This document shows positions 49,147 through 62,594 of a stretch of 64,000 nucleotides of DNA, one piece after another (the first letter of the stretch is position 1; the number at the start of each line of letters is the position of its first letter). The notes beneath the pieces are model-generated. The model was not told the origin of the DNA and did no database searches. It saw nothing but the letters and a program-made list of their open reading frames with translations. A program made the translations under genes and the position numbers. Source of the DNA: RAM1 sp943372515 (GTDB lineage Bacteria; Pseudomonadota; Gammaproteobacteria; Burkholderiales; Burkholderiaceae_C); contig CALRYY010000005.1 of the NCBI GenBank assembly GCA_943372515.1, forward strand, positions 22,416 to 86,415. The letters are read 5' to 3'.

Positions 49147-50421
49147 TTACGTCAATGAATCTGCCCAGATGTTTTGGGCCCAGTTCATCGCATACACACC
49201 CTCCAACTCGGTTGGGGCGGGGCTCAGGCCACCTGAGCCCGCTACCGTCTTGAAGGTGCGCTCTGCCGCCACGTATTCATGAACGCTGGCCACATGCACC
49301 ACGTTCTTGTTGTCGGTAAAGCTGTAGCAGGTGTTGGTGAGCATGGGCGCGGGGTTCACAGCCCAGCCCGACAGCTGCGCCACGATGGCGGCCGCAGCCA
49401 CCTTGCCGTGGCTGTTGGCCATGTGGCCGCTCTTGGGCATGGCCGGCGCGATCTGGATGGAGTCGCCCAGCACGTGCACGTCCTTGGCGGCGGTGGATTC
49501 AAACGTCTGGTAATTGACGCCGCACCAGCGGCTGTTGGCCTGGTTGTTCAGCCCCGTTTGCACCGCGATCAGGCCCGCGCGCATGGACGGCAGGGCATTG
49601 ATGACGTTGGCCTTGACGTCTTCCTGCACCTCAAACTTGATGAGGCCGGCCCGGGCGTCCACCGCCGTCGCCTTGTGCTGGCCGCGGTATTCGATGATGC
49701 CCTTGTATTGCTCGGCCCACACCTTCTTGAACAACGCACCTTTGGACGTGACGTCGGGGTTGGCGTCCAGGATCAGCACTTTGCTCTTGGGCTTGGCGTT
49801 CTTGAAATACCAGGCCACCTGGCAAGCCCGCTCGTACGGGCCGGGGGGGCAGCGGTACGGTGCTTCGGGGATGGTCAGCGCGTACACGCCGCCGTCGGGC
49901 ATGGCTTCCAGCTGTTTGCGCAGGGCCACGGTCTCAGGCCCGGCCTTCCAGGCTTGCAGGATCTGGCCCGAGGCATTGGCGGCCTGCAGGCCTTCGATGC
50001 TGCCGAACATCAGGTCAATGCCCGGGGACACCACCAGCTTGTCATAGGCAATGGTGGCGCCACCGCCCAGCGTGACGGTCTTTTTGGCGGTGTCGATGGA
50101 TTGGGCCACGTCTTTCACCACCGTCACGCCATGGGTTTTGGACAGGCCGCTGTAAGGCGTGGTGATGTCGGCCATCTGCTTGCTGCCACCCAATACCAGG
50201 TTGGAGATGGGGCAGGAAATGAAGGCTTCGTTGGGCTCGATCAGCACCACGTCGATTTTGTAATCCGACAGCAGGCGCACGTATTTGGCAGCGGTGGCGC
50301 CGCCGTAACCGCCGCCCACGACCACGACCTTGGCCCTGGACGGGATGGAGGTCGTGGCGCAGGCTCCCAGGCCCAGCAGGCTCAAGGCGGCGGACGACTG
50401 GAGGAATGAACGTCTTTGCAT
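49147..50421 (-). CDS. fccB: Flavocytochrome c sulfide dehydrogenase, flavoprotein subunit (FccB-like)
   Basis: FAD protein that oxidises sulfide in the periplasm and passes electrons to a c-type cytochrome. 424 residues. N-terminal QRRSFLQSSAALSLLGLGAC resembles a Tat leader with a possible lipobox. FAD-binding GGGYGGATAAKYVR, the SCPISNLVLGG segment, KLVVSPGIDLMFG, the family stretch EAPYRCPPGPYERACQVAWYF and VHVLGDSIQIAPAMPKSGHMANSHGKVAA. Cysteines in CPPGPYERAC and NTCYSF probably form the redox disulfide. It follows the cytochrome gene by 24 bases. Confidence 0.9.
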   Translation of the reverse strand: MQRRSFLQSSAALSLLGLGACATTSIPSRAKVVVVGGGYGGATAAKYVRLLSDYKIDVVLIEPNEAFISCPISNLVLGGSKQMADITTPYSGLSKTHGVTVVKDVAQSIDTAKKTVTLGGGATIAYDKLVVSPGIDLMFGSIEGLQAANASGQILQAWKAGPETVALRKQLEAMPDGGVYALTIPEAPYRCPPGPYERACQVAWYFKNAKPKSKVLILDANPDVTSKGALFKKVWAEQYKGIIEYRGQHKATAVDARAGLIKFEVQEDVKANVINALPSMRAGLIAVQTGLNNQANSRWCGVNYQTFESTAAKDVHVLGDSIQIAPAMPKSGHMANSHGKVAAAAIVAQLSGWAVNPAPMLTNTCYSFTDNKNVVHVASVHEYVAAERTFKTVAGSGGLSPAPTELEGVYAMNWAQNIWADSLT

Positions 50422-50445
50422 GGCAGTACTCCTGGAGGGTTCCTG

Positions 50446-50754
50446 TTATTTCTTCTGGGCAGCAAAGTACGTGGCGATCTGGTCGATCTGCGCGTCGCTG
50501 TAGCCCTTGCTGAGCTGGTGCATCACCGTGGCCTGGCGGGTGCCGGCCTTGAAGGCCTTGAGCTGGGTTGCCAGGTATTCCCTGGGCATTCCGGCAATGG
50601 TGGGCACAGCGGATCCATTGACTGCACGCCCGTCGGTGCCGTGACAGTTGGCGCACGTGGCGGCCAGGCTCTTGATGTACAAAGCGTCGGGCGTTTGCGC
50701 GCTGGCGCCGGCGGCGCACAGCACCAACGCGGCTGTCGTCCAGATACTTTTCAT
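50446..50754 (-). CDS. c-type cytochrome, electron partner of the FccB-like protein
   Basis: Small periplasmic monoheme cytochrome c, 102 residues: Sec signal peptide (MKSIWTTAALVLCAAGASAQ), heme motif CANCH in LAATCANCHGTDGRAV, and a distal methionine candidate in ATVMHQLSKGYSDAQI. Size and pairing match the cytochrome subunit of flavocytochrome c (FccA/SoxE-like). First gene of the two-gene operon, driven by the promoter at 50786-50813. Confidence 0.9.
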   Translation of the reverse strand: MKSIWTTAALVLCAAGASAQTPDALYIKSLAATCANCHGTDGRAVNGSAVPTIAGMPREYLATQLKAFKAGTRQATVMHQLSKGYSDAQIDQIATYFAAQKK

Positions 50755-50780
50755 GGGGTGATCTCCTCGGTTAGGGTCAA

Positions 50781-50813
50781 GGGCCACTGTAGGGCGTGGC
50801 CCGTTCAGTGCAA
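50781..50813 (-). promoter_or_regulatory. Promoter of the cytochrome-fccB operon with overlapping palindrome
   Basis: On the minus strand TTGCAC (50808-50813), 16-base spacer, TACAGT (50786-50791). The inverted repeat GGGCCAC (50781-50787) ... GTGGCCC (50796-50802) covers the -10 box, so a repressor site is likely. Confidence 0.5.
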
Positions 50814-50866
50814 CTCGGTAGTATCCATGAGCCCACCCTGCCGGCAACGACTTTGTGGCGATGAGC

Positions 50867-51424
50867 TTATATGGCACCGGCCCGCTTGAAGCCGAAGAGC
50901 CAGGCCAGCAGCACTGCGGGAAACTGCCCGATGCCCGCGTTGTAGCGGGCCACCGCCTCGTTGAACTGCTCCTGCGCCTTGCGGGTTTCGTTCGTGAGCT
51001 GCTGCCAGTGCGCCGCCACCGTGTCGGGCAGCGACGAGCCGGCCAGGTCGTTGGCGTCTTGTTGCACGCGCTGCCAGGCAGTGCCCAGCACGTCTTGTGC
51101 TGCGCCCAGCGCTGCGGCCGCTTCTGCCTGAAGTGGCCGGGGCCGCATGGCTGCCAGCGATGCCGCCACCTGCGCTGCCGCACCGCGCAGCGCTGTCCAC
51201 AGCAGCGTGATGTCGTCCATGAGCTCGCCCGGTTGCGTCAGCTGTGACGGCATGCCCGACTGCGCCAGCGTGGCTTCCACCAGCGCCAGCTGGCGCTGCC
51301 ACTGCGCGTCCAGCGCGGCGAAGGCGGTGTTGGCCTCGGCGCGCAGGCGCACCAGCCGGTTGTAGGCACCGACGCTCCAGAACAACAACACCGCGCTTGC
51401 GACCCACCAGCCGATTGATTTCAT
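50867..51424 (-). CDS. LemA-family protein
   Basis: 185 residues. One N-terminal membrane helix (IGWWVASAVLLFWSVGAYNRL) and a long helical domain with the LemA pattern: YNRLVRLRAEANTAFAALDAQWQRQLALV, a central helix, and the C-terminal signature FNEAVARYNAGIGQFPAVLLAWLFGF. Shorter and more divergent than canonical LemA in the middle. It starts 14 bases from the rpoC terminator. Role unknown; LemA proteins are envelope-associated helical bundles. Confidence 0.85.
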   Translation of the reverse strand: MKSIGWWVASAVLLFWSVGAYNRLVRLRAEANTAFAALDAQWQRQLALVEATLAQSGMPSQLTQPGELMDDITLLWTALRGAAAQVAASLAAMRPRPLQAEAAAALGAAQDVLGTAWQRVQQDANDLAGSSLPDTVAAHWQQLTNETRKAQEQFNEAVARYNAGIGQFPAVLLAWLFGFKRAGAI

Positions 51425-51438
51425 GGCGCGACTATAAA

Positions 51439-51479
51439 GAAAAACGCCCCACGTCCGCGCAAGCGGTCGTGGGGCGTTT
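51439..51479 (-). terminator. Terminator of the rpoBC operon
   Basis: ACGCCCCACG (51444-51453) pairs with CGTGGGGCGT (51468-51477), with an inner CCGC-GCAA-GCGG tetraloop hairpin, followed leftward by TTTTTC. It lies about 44 bases past the rpoC stop. Confidence 0.9.
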
Positions 51480-51522
51480 GTTCGCTCGGCGCCGTGGGGC
51501 GCTCTAGCGAATGCCGCGCAGC

Positions 51523-54500
51523 TTATTCAGCTGCGGGGCCTTCAGCGGCTTCGGGTGCGGCGCCTTCGGTGGCGGTTGCCAGCTCGGCGGCTTCCGAGTC
51601 GGCAATGGCGCGGCGCTCGGCCTCGTCCATGGCGTCCTTGGCCTTGCGTGCCTGGTGGTACGCCATGCCGGTGCCTGCGGGGATCAGGCGGCCGACGATG
51701 ACGTTTTCCTTCAGGCCGCGCAGCTCATCGCGCTTGCCCATGATGGCGGCTTCGGTCAGCACGCGCGTGGTTTCCTGGAAGGACGCCGCGGAGATGAACG
51801 AGTCGGTGGACAACGATGCCTTGGTGATACCCAGCAGCAGGTTGCTGTAGGTCGGCGGGATCTTGCCTGCGGCGCGCAGGGCGTCGCAGGTGTCCAGGAT
51901 CTCGGAGCGCTCGACCTGTTCGCCGGCGATGTAGCTGGACTCGCCCACGTTTTCGATCACAACGCGGCGCAGCATCTGGCGAACGATCACCTCGATGTGC
52001 TTGTCGTTGATCTTCACGCCCTGCAGGCGGTACACGTCCTGCACTTCGTCAACGATGTAGCGGGCCAGCTCTTCAGAGCCCAGCAGGCGCAGGATGTCCT
52101 GCGGGTCGGCCGGGCCGTCCACCACGGACTCGCCCTTGTTGACCACCTGGCCTTCGTGCACCAGGATGTTCTTTTCCTTGGGCACCAGCTCTTCGTGCAC
52201 GCCGCCTTCCGGGTCGGTGATCTGCAGGCGGATCTTGCCCTTGGTCTCCTTGCCGAACGACACCGTACCGGTCATCTCTGCCAGCACGCCCTTGTCCTTG
52301 GGGCTGCGGGCTTCAAACAGCTCGGCCACACGCGGCAGACCGCCGGTGATGTCGCGCGTCTTCTGGCCTTCGATCGGGATACGAGCCAGCACTTCGCCAG
52401 GGCCCACGTCCATGCCGTCACGCACCTGCACCAGCGAGCCCACCTGGAAGCCGATGGTCACCGAGTGATCGGTGCCGGGGATCTTCACTTCGTTGCCCTG
52501 CGCGTCGATCAGCTTGACCTGCGGGCGAATCACCTTGGCGGAGCCGCGGCGTTTCGGGTCAATCACCACCAGGGTGGACAGGCCGGTGACTTCGTCCACC
52601 TGCTTGGCAACGGTCAGGCCTTCCTCGACGTTCTCGAACTTCACCTGGCCGGCGAATTCCGTGATGATCGGTCGGGTCAGCGGATCCCAGTTGGCCAGCA
52701 CCGCGCCGGCCTTGATGGTCTGGTCGGCCTTGACGGCCAGGATCGCACCGTAAGGCACCTTGTGGCGCTCACGCTCGCGGCCGTGTTCGTCATGAATGAC
52801 GATCTCGCCCGAACGCGCGATGACCACAAGTTCCTTCTTGCTGTTGGTCACGTAGCGCATCGTGGCGTTGAAGCCGATCACGCCGTTGGACTTGGCTTCC
52901 ACGCTGGAGGCGATGGCTGCGCGGGACGCGGCACCACCGATGTGGAAGGTACGCATCGTCAGCTGCGTGCCGGGTTCGCCGATGGACTGCGCGGCAATCA
53001 CGCCGACAGCTTCACCGTTGTTGACCAGGCCGCCGCGGCCCAGGTCGCGGCCGTAGCACTTGGCGCACAGGCCGAAGCGGGTTTCGCAGGTCAGCGCAGT
53101 GCGGACCTTGACTTCGTCCACACCAGCGGCTTCGAGTTCCTCGATGAGGTCTTCGTCCAGCATGGCGCCGGCCGTGGCCAGCACGCTGCGGTTCTCGGGG
53201 TGCAGCACATCGTCAGCAGCGGTACGGCCCAGGATGCGGTCGCGCAGCGACTCGATCACTTCGCCGCCCTCAACGATGGCGCGCATCAGCGAGCCGTCGT
53301 GGGTGCCGCAATCCTCTTCGATCACCACCAGATCCTGGGTCACGTCCACCAGGCGGCGCGTCAGGTAGCCCGAGTTGGCCGTCTTCAACGCCGTGTCCGC
53401 CAGGCCCTTTCGGGCACCGTGGGTGGAGATGAAGTACTGCAACACGTTCAGGCCTTCACGGAAGTTGGCCGTGATGGGCGTCTCGATGATGGAGCCGTCA
53501 GGCTTGGCCATCAGGCCGCGCATGCCGGCCAGCTGGCGGATCTGGGCGGCAGAGCCGCGCGCACCGGAGTCAGCCATCATGTAGATGGAGTTGAACGACT
53601 CCTGGTCCACCGAGTTGCCGTGGCGGTCGATCGTCTTTTCCTTGGCCAGCTGGGCCATCATGACCTTGGACACTTCGTCGCCGGCCTTGCCCCAGATGTC
53701 CACCACCTTGTTGTAGCGCTCGCCGGAGGTGACCAGGCCCGAGACATACTGCTGCTCGATTTCCTTCACTTCCTTTTCCGCGCGCCCGATGATCTCGGGC
53801 TTTTGCGGCGGCACCAGCATGTCGTCGATGCAGATGGAAATACCGGCCTTGGTCGCCAGGCGGAAGCCGTTTTGCAGCAGCTTGTCGGCGAACACCACGG
53901 TCTCTTTCAGGCCGCACTTGCGGAAGCTCACGTTGATGAGCTTGGAGATTTCCTTCTTCTTCAGCGCCTTGTTGATGTTGGAAAACGGCAGGCCCTTGGG
54001 CAGGATCTCGGACAGCAGCGCGCGGCCGGCGGTGGTTTCCCACAGCTTGGTCGACGGCACGAATTCGCCCGTTTCCTTGTTCTTGGTCCATTCGGTCAGG
54101 CGCACATTCACCTTGGCCGTCAGCTCGACCTCACCGGCGTCCAGCGCGCGCTGGACTTCACCGATGTCCGAGAAGATCAGGCCCTCGCCCTTGCCGTTGA
54201 TGCGCTCGCGCGTCGTGTAGTACAGGCCCAGCACCACGTCTTGCGACGGGACGATGGAAGGCTCGCCGTTGGCGGGGAACAGCACGTTGTTGGATGCCAG
54301 CATCAGCGTGCGGCATTCCATTTGTGCTTCCACCGACAGCGGCACGTGCACGGCCATCTGGTCTCCGTCAAAGTCGGCGTTGAACGCAGCGCACACCAGC
54401 GGGTGCAGCTGGATGGCCTTGCCTTCGATCAGGATGGGCTCAAAGGCCTGGATGCCCAGACGGTGCAGCGTAGGCGCACGGTTGAGCATGACCGGGTGCT

Positions 54501-55746
54501 CCTTGATCACCTCTTCAAGGATGTCCCAGACCACCGGCGTGCCGGATTCGACTTCCTTCTTCGCCGCCTTGATGGTGGTGGCGATGCCCATGGCTTCCAG
54601 GCGCGAGAAGATGAAGGGCTTGAACAGCTCGAGAGCCATCAGCTTGGGCAGGCCGCACTGGTGCAGCTTGAGCGTCGGGCCCACGGTAATGACCGAACGG
54701 CCCGAGTAGTCGACGCGCTTGCCCAGCAAGTTCTGGCGGAAGCGGCCGCTCTTGCCCTTGATCATGTCGGCCAGCGACTTCAGGGCACGCTTGTTGGCGC
54801 CCGTCATGGCCTTGCCACGGCGGCCGTTGTCCAGCAGGCTGTCCACGGCTTCCTGCAACATGCGCTTTTCGTTGCGCGCGATGATTTCCGGAGCCTTCAG
54901 CTCCAGCAGGCGGCGCAGGCGGCTGTTGCGGTTGATGACGCGGCGGTACAGGTCGTTCAGGTCCGACGTGGCAAAGCGCCCGCCGTCCAGCGGCACCAGC
55001 GGACGCAGGTCCGGCGGCAACACGGGCAGCACTTCCATGACCATCCACTGGGGCTTGATACCGGACTTCTTGAAGGCTTCCAGCACCTTCAGGCGCTTGG
55101 CGTTCTTCTTGACCTTGACCTCGGAGCCGGTCAGGTCACCGCGCAGCTTCTCGATGGAATCATCGATGTCGATGCCTTCGAGCAGGTCGCGGATACCTTC
55201 AGCGCCCATCTTGGCGACGAATTCGTCACCGTATTCCTTGCGCTTGGCGTCGTAGTCGTCCTCGGACATGATGCCGAACTTCTTCAGCGGGGTCATGCCG
55301 GGGTCGGTCACCACATAGGCTTCAAAGTACAACACGCGTTCGATGTCGCGCAGCGTCATGTCCAGCACCAGGCCCAGGCGCGACGGCAGGGACTTCAGGA
55401 ACCAGATGTGGGCGCAGGGCGCGGCCAGGTCGATGTGACCCATGCGCTCGCGGCGCACCTTGGTCTGCGTGACTTCAACGCCGCACTTTTCGCAGATCAC
55501 GCCGCGGTGCTTCAGGCGCTTGTACTTGCCGCACAGGCATTCGTAGTCCTTGATGGGACCAAAAATCTTGGCGCAGAACAGGCCGTCACGCTCGGGCTTG
55601 AAGGTGCGGTAGTTGATGGTTTCGGGCTTTTTCACTTCGCCGAAAGACCACGAACGGATCTTCTCGGGCGACGCCATGCCGATGCGGATCGCATCGAAAT
55701 GCTCGTCGGGCGTGAATTGCTTGAACAGGTCGAGTAGTGATTTCAT
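51523..55746 (-). CDS. rpoC: DNA-directed RNA polymerase subunit beta'
   Basis: Largest core RNA polymerase subunit, 1407 residues, starting MKSLLDLFKQFTPDEHFDAIRIGMASPEKIRSWS. Seen: zinc site 1 CLCGKYKRLKHRGVICEKCGV, rudder/lid regions, catalytic NADFDGDQMAVHVPL with the three Mg-binding aspartates, bridge helix (AQIRQLAGMRGLMAKPDGSIIETPI follows it), trigger loop, and zinc site 2 (CETRFGLCAKCYGRDL). The C-terminal end is Glu/Ala-rich (ATATEGAAPEAAEGPAAE). It is 27 bases behind rpoB and carries its own terminator. Confidence 0.99.
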   Translation of the reverse strand: MKSLLDLFKQFTPDEHFDAIRIGMASPEKIRSWSFGEVKKPETINYRTFKPERDGLFCAKIFGPIKDYECLCGKYKRLKHRGVICEKCGVEVTQTKVRRERMGHIDLAAPCAHIWFLKSLPSRLGLVLDMTLRDIERVLYFEAYVVTDPGMTPLKKFGIMSEDDYDAKRKEYGDEFVAKMGAEGIRDLLEGIDIDDSIEKLRGDLTGSEVKVKKNAKRLKVLEAFKKSGIKPQWMVMEVLPVLPPDLRPLVPLDGGRFATSDLNDLYRRVINRNSRLRRLLELKAPEIIARNEKRMLQEAVDSLLDNGRRGKAMTGANKRALKSLADMIKGKSGRFRQNLLGKRVDYSGRSVITVGPTLKLHQCGLPKLMALELFKPFIFSRLEAMGIATTIKAAKKEVESGTPVVWDILEEVIKEHPVMLNRAPTLHRLGIQAFEPILIEGKAIQLHPLVCAAFNADFDGDQMAVHVPLSVEAQMECRTLMLASNNVLFPANGEPSIVPSQDVVLGLYYTTRERINGKGEGLIFSDIGEVQRALDAGEVELTAKVNVRLTEWTKNKETGEFVPSTKLWETTAGRALLSEILPKGLPFSNINKALKKKEISKLINVSFRKCGLKETVVFADKLLQNGFRLATKAGISICIDDMLVPPQKPEIIGRAEKEVKEIEQQYVSGLVTSGERYNKVVDIWGKAGDEVSKVMMAQLAKEKTIDRHGNSVDQESFNSIYMMADSGARGSAAQIRQLAGMRGLMAKPDGSIIETPITANFREGLNVLQYFISTHGARKGLADTALKTANSGYLTRRLVDVTQDLVVIEEDCGTHDGSLMRAIVEGGEVIESLRDRILGRTAADDVLHPENRSVLATAGAMLDEDLIEELEAAGVDEVKVRTALTCETRFGLCAKCYGRDLGRGGLVNNGEAVGVIAAQSIGEPGTQLTMRTFHIGGAASRAAIASSVEAKSNGVIGFNATMRYVTNSKKELVVIARSGEIVIHDEHGRERERHKVPYGAILAVKADQTIKAGAVLANWDPLTRPIITEFAGQVKFENVEEGLTVAKQVDEVTGLSTLVVIDPKRRGSAKVIRPQVKLIDAQGNEVKIPGTDHSVTIGFQVGSLVQVRDGMDVGPGEVLARIPIEGQKTRDITGGLPRVAELFEARSPKDKGVLAEMTGTVSFGKETKGKIRLQITDPEGGVHEELVPKEKNILVHEGQVVNKGESVVDGPADPQDILRLLGSEELARYIVDEVQDVYRLQGVKINDKHIEVIVRQMLRRVVIENVGESSYIAGEQVERSEILDTCDALRAAGKIPPTYSNLLLGITKASLSTDSFISAASFQETTRVLTEAAIMGKRDELRGLKENVIVGRLIPAGTGMAYHQARKAKDAMDEAERRAIADSEAAELATATEGAAPEAAEGPAAE

Positions 55747-55773
55747 GAGTTAAATCCTTGTTCCTTCCTGCGA

Positions 55774-59886
<4,113 letters not shown>

Positions 59887-60105
59887 GAGATCTCCGGGCT
59901 ATGAGCTCTTAGCAACTGTCACGCCCCGGCCAGATCGGACGAGGGGCATTCCTGGTGGGTTGGCCACTACCAACCATGGCGGACGGCGATGCATTGCACA
60001 TCGCCCGAACCAGGGCATCTTCTGCAGTCGGGGTCAGAAGACACTCATAAATACTGCATTCGCCAGCATTTATGGGTGCGTTCTACACGCATCCTTGAAG
60101 CACCA

Positions 60106-60139
60106 AAGGCTGGAGGCCCTTGCGGAGCACTCCAGCCTT
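60106..60139 (-). terminator. rplL-rpoB intergenic hairpin (attenuator or processing site)
   Basis: AAGGCTGGAG (60106-60115) pairs perfectly with CTCCAGCCTT (60130-60139), loop of 14. Read leftward only TTT follows, so partial termination or RNase III cleavage is likelier than full termination, as at the equivalent place in enterobacteria. The rest of 59887-60153 shows no gene. Confidence 0.6.
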
Positions 60140-60153
60140 GGACGCGGGTCGAA

Positions 60154-60531
<378 letters not shown>

Positions 60532-60569
60532 TTTGATTTCCTAAATAGATTGGTACGTTTGCCGCGCTA

Positions 60570-61118
60570 TCAAGCTGCGGCGGCCTCGGCTGCGGGGGCA
60601 GCATCGGCGTCCGCTGCCACAGCGGCAGCACCCTCACCACGCTTTGCCGCGAGCGCGCCCAGCACAACGGCCGTGCGCGAGATCGGGGACATCAGCAAGC
60701 CACAAAGCTGGGCCAGCAACACTTCCTTGGAAGGAATGTTGGCCAGGGCTTTCACACCGTTGACGTCCAGCGACTTGCCACCGTAGGCGCCACCGCGAAT
60801 AACCAGCTTGTCGTTGGTCTTCGCGAAGTCGGCCACCACCTTGGCGGCAGCCGTTGCGTCCACGGAGAAGCCGTAGATCAGCGGACCGGTCATCTGGTCA
60901 CCGACGACTTCAAACGCGCTGCCTGCGACAGCACGGCGGGCCAGGGTGTTCTTCAGAACACTCAGGGTCACGCCTTTGCTGCGCGCATCGTTGCGCAGTT
61001 TGGTCATGTCAGCGACCGTGATGCCGCGGTATTCCGCCATCACCAGCGTTTGAGCTTTAGCGGCGAGGCTGGTCACTTCATCAATGACCGCTTGCTTCTC
61101 ACTGCGATTCAGACTCAA
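60570..61118 (-). CDS. rplJ: 50S ribosomal protein L10
   Basis: Base of the ribosomal stalk, 182 residues: LNRSEKQAVIDEVTSLAAKAQTLVMAEYRGITVADMTKLRND at the N-terminus and an Ala-rich L7/L12-binding tail (AAVAADADAAPAAEAAAA). The start codon is TTG at 61118, preceded by AAAGGAG 7 bases upstream; no ATG fits the family N-terminus. A TTG start may limit translation and fit the L10 autoregulation known in other bacteria. Confidence 0.97.
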   Translation of the reverse strand: MSLNRSEKQAVIDEVTSLAAKAQTLVMAEYRGITVADMTKLRNDARSKGVTLSVLKNTLARRAVAGSAFEVVGDQMTGPLIYGFSVDATAAAKVVADFAKTNDKLVIRGGAYGGKSLDVNGVKALANIPSKEVLLAQLCGLLMSPISRTAVVLGALAAKRGEGAAAVAADADAAPAAEAAAA

Positions 61119-61355
61119 GGTCTACTCCTTTAAATGCGCCTTCGGGTTGGAGCCCTCCGGCGCGCCTTAGTTTCAGCGACCAACTGTTTTCAGAAATCTC
61201 TCAATTCCATCTTCAGCGGGATCGCCATCTGCGTTGGCTTTCAGATTAAGCGCATCGCTGCGCACCAACGGTCCTGGATGGCTCGCGAACACCCGAAGGC
61301 ATCTGCGACCCACCACACCGGCTGCGCCTTGCGGCATGACCGGCTTTTTCTGCGA
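61119..61355 (-). promoter_or_regulatory. rplA-rplJ intergenic region, probable L10 leader
   Basis: 237 bases between rplA and rplJ, ending in the strong AAAGGAG site. GC-rich complementary segments (GGCGCGCCGGAGGGC on the minus strand and GCGCC further on) can fold just before rplJ. In many bacteria this leader is bound by L10-(L7/L12) to repress translation. The call rests on position and folding potential. Confidence 0.4.
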
Positions 61356-62051
61356 TTACGCCGAGATGGTTTGCGTGTCTACGCGCACACCCACACCCAT
61401 GGTCGACGAGACCGCCACTTTCCTCAGATACACACCCTTGCTGGACGCCGGCTTGGCCTTGGTCAGCGCTTCCACCAGCGCTGCCAGGTTGCCCTGCAGC
61501 TTGTCGGCGGCAAACGAACGGCGGCCGATGGTGGCGTGGATGATGCCGGCCTTGTCGGCACGGAACTGCACCTGGCCTGCCTTGGCGTTCTTCACTGCCG
61601 TGGCAACGTCCGGGGTCACAGTGCCCACTTTGGGGTTGGGCATCAGGCCGCGCGGGCCCAGGATCTGGCCCAGGGTACCCACAACGCGCATGGCGTCAGG
61701 GGCGGCGATCACCACGTCAAACGGCATGTCGCCCGCCTTGACCATGGCAGCCAGGTCGTCCATGCCGACGATGTCGGCACCGGCCGCTTTGGCTTCTTCG
61801 GCCTTGGCGCCCTGGGCAAACACAGCCACGCGCTTGGTCTTGCCCGTGCCGTTGGGCAGCACGACGGCGCCACGGACCACCTGGTCAGACTTCTTGGGGT
61901 CGATGCCCAGGCCCACGGCCACGTCGATGGATTCATCGAACTTGGCGGTAGCGGCTTCCATGACAATCGCCAGTGCGTCGGTCAGCGGATACAGCTTGTT
62001 GCTGTCAACCTTGCCTTGCAGGGCCTTTTGTTTCTTGGTGAGCTTGGTCAT
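61356..62051 (-). CDS. rplA: 50S ribosomal protein L1
   Basis: L1 stalk protein and autogenous repressor of its own operon. 231 residues: MTKLTKKQKALQGKVDSNKLYPLTDALAIVMEAATAKFDESIDVAVGLGIDPKKSDQVVRG and the signature GPRGLMPNPKVGTVTPDVATAVKNAKAGQVQFRADKAGIIHATIG. Its ATG directly follows the rplK stop with no gap, so the pair is translationally coupled. Confidence 0.99.
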   Translation of the reverse strand: MTKLTKKQKALQGKVDSNKLYPLTDALAIVMEAATAKFDESIDVAVGLGIDPKKSDQVVRGAVVLPNGTGKTKRVAVFAQGAKAEEAKAAGADIVGMDDLAAMVKAGDMPFDVVIAAPDAMRVVGTLGQILGPRGLMPNPKVGTVTPDVATAVKNAKAGQVQFRADKAGIIHATIGRRSFAADKLQGNLAALVEALTKAKPASSKGVYLRKVAVSSTMGVGVRVDTQTISA

Positions 62052-62483
62052 TTACACACCCTCCACGGTGATGCCCATGGAACGGGCGGAGCCGGCGAGC
62101 GTGCGGATGGCGGCATCCACGCTGGCGGCATTCATGTCCTTGAGCTTGGTCTTGGCGATCTCTTCGAGCTGGGCGCGCGTGATCTTGCCGACCTTGTTGC
62201 TGTGGGGGGTAGACGAACCCTTGTCCAGCTTGATGGCCTTCTTGATCAGGACGGTCGCGGGCGGCGTCTTGATGATGAAGGTGAAGCTCTTGTCCGCGAA
62301 CGCGGTGATCACCACCGGCAGCGGCAGACCGGGCTCAACGCCCTGGGTCTGGGCGTTGAACGCCTTGCAGAACTCCATGATGTTCAGGCCGCGCTGGCCC
62401 AGTGCCGGGCCGATGGGCGGCGACGGATTGGCTTTGCCTGCAGGAACCTGCAGCTTTACAAAACCGACGATTTTTTTCGCCAT
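62052..62483 (-). CDS. rplK: 50S ribosomal protein L11
   Basis: GTPase-centre protein, 143 residues: KIVGFVKLQVPAGKANPSPPIGPALGQRGLNIMEFCKAFNAQT with the conserved proline helix, and the C-terminal rRNA-binding domain (GKITRAQLEEIAKTKLKDMNAASVDAAIRTLAGSARSMGITVEG). Follows nusG after 111 bases. Confidence 0.99.
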   Translation of the reverse strand: MAKKIVGFVKLQVPAGKANPSPPIGPALGQRGLNIMEFCKAFNAQTQGVEPGLPLPVVITAFADKSFTFIIKTPPATVLIKKAIKLDKGSSTPHSNKVGKITRAQLEEIAKTKLKDMNAASVDAAIRTLAGSARSMGITVEGV

Positions 62484-62594
62484 GGTTTACTCCTTGCGGG
62501 TGATAACGCTTTGGCTCAAGGCCGAAAGCTCCCCGGGGTTAACGACTCGTTGCTTCCTTGCCTTGCGCGGAGTCGGTGCGCGCAAAGCGTTCCG

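Noticed and set aside
51511..55737. A 1408-codon rightward open frame antisense to rpoC
   Set aside because: It mirrors rpoC almost base for base. High third-position GC of rpoC suppresses stop codons on the opposite strand. The product is His/Gln/Val-rich without recognisable domains.
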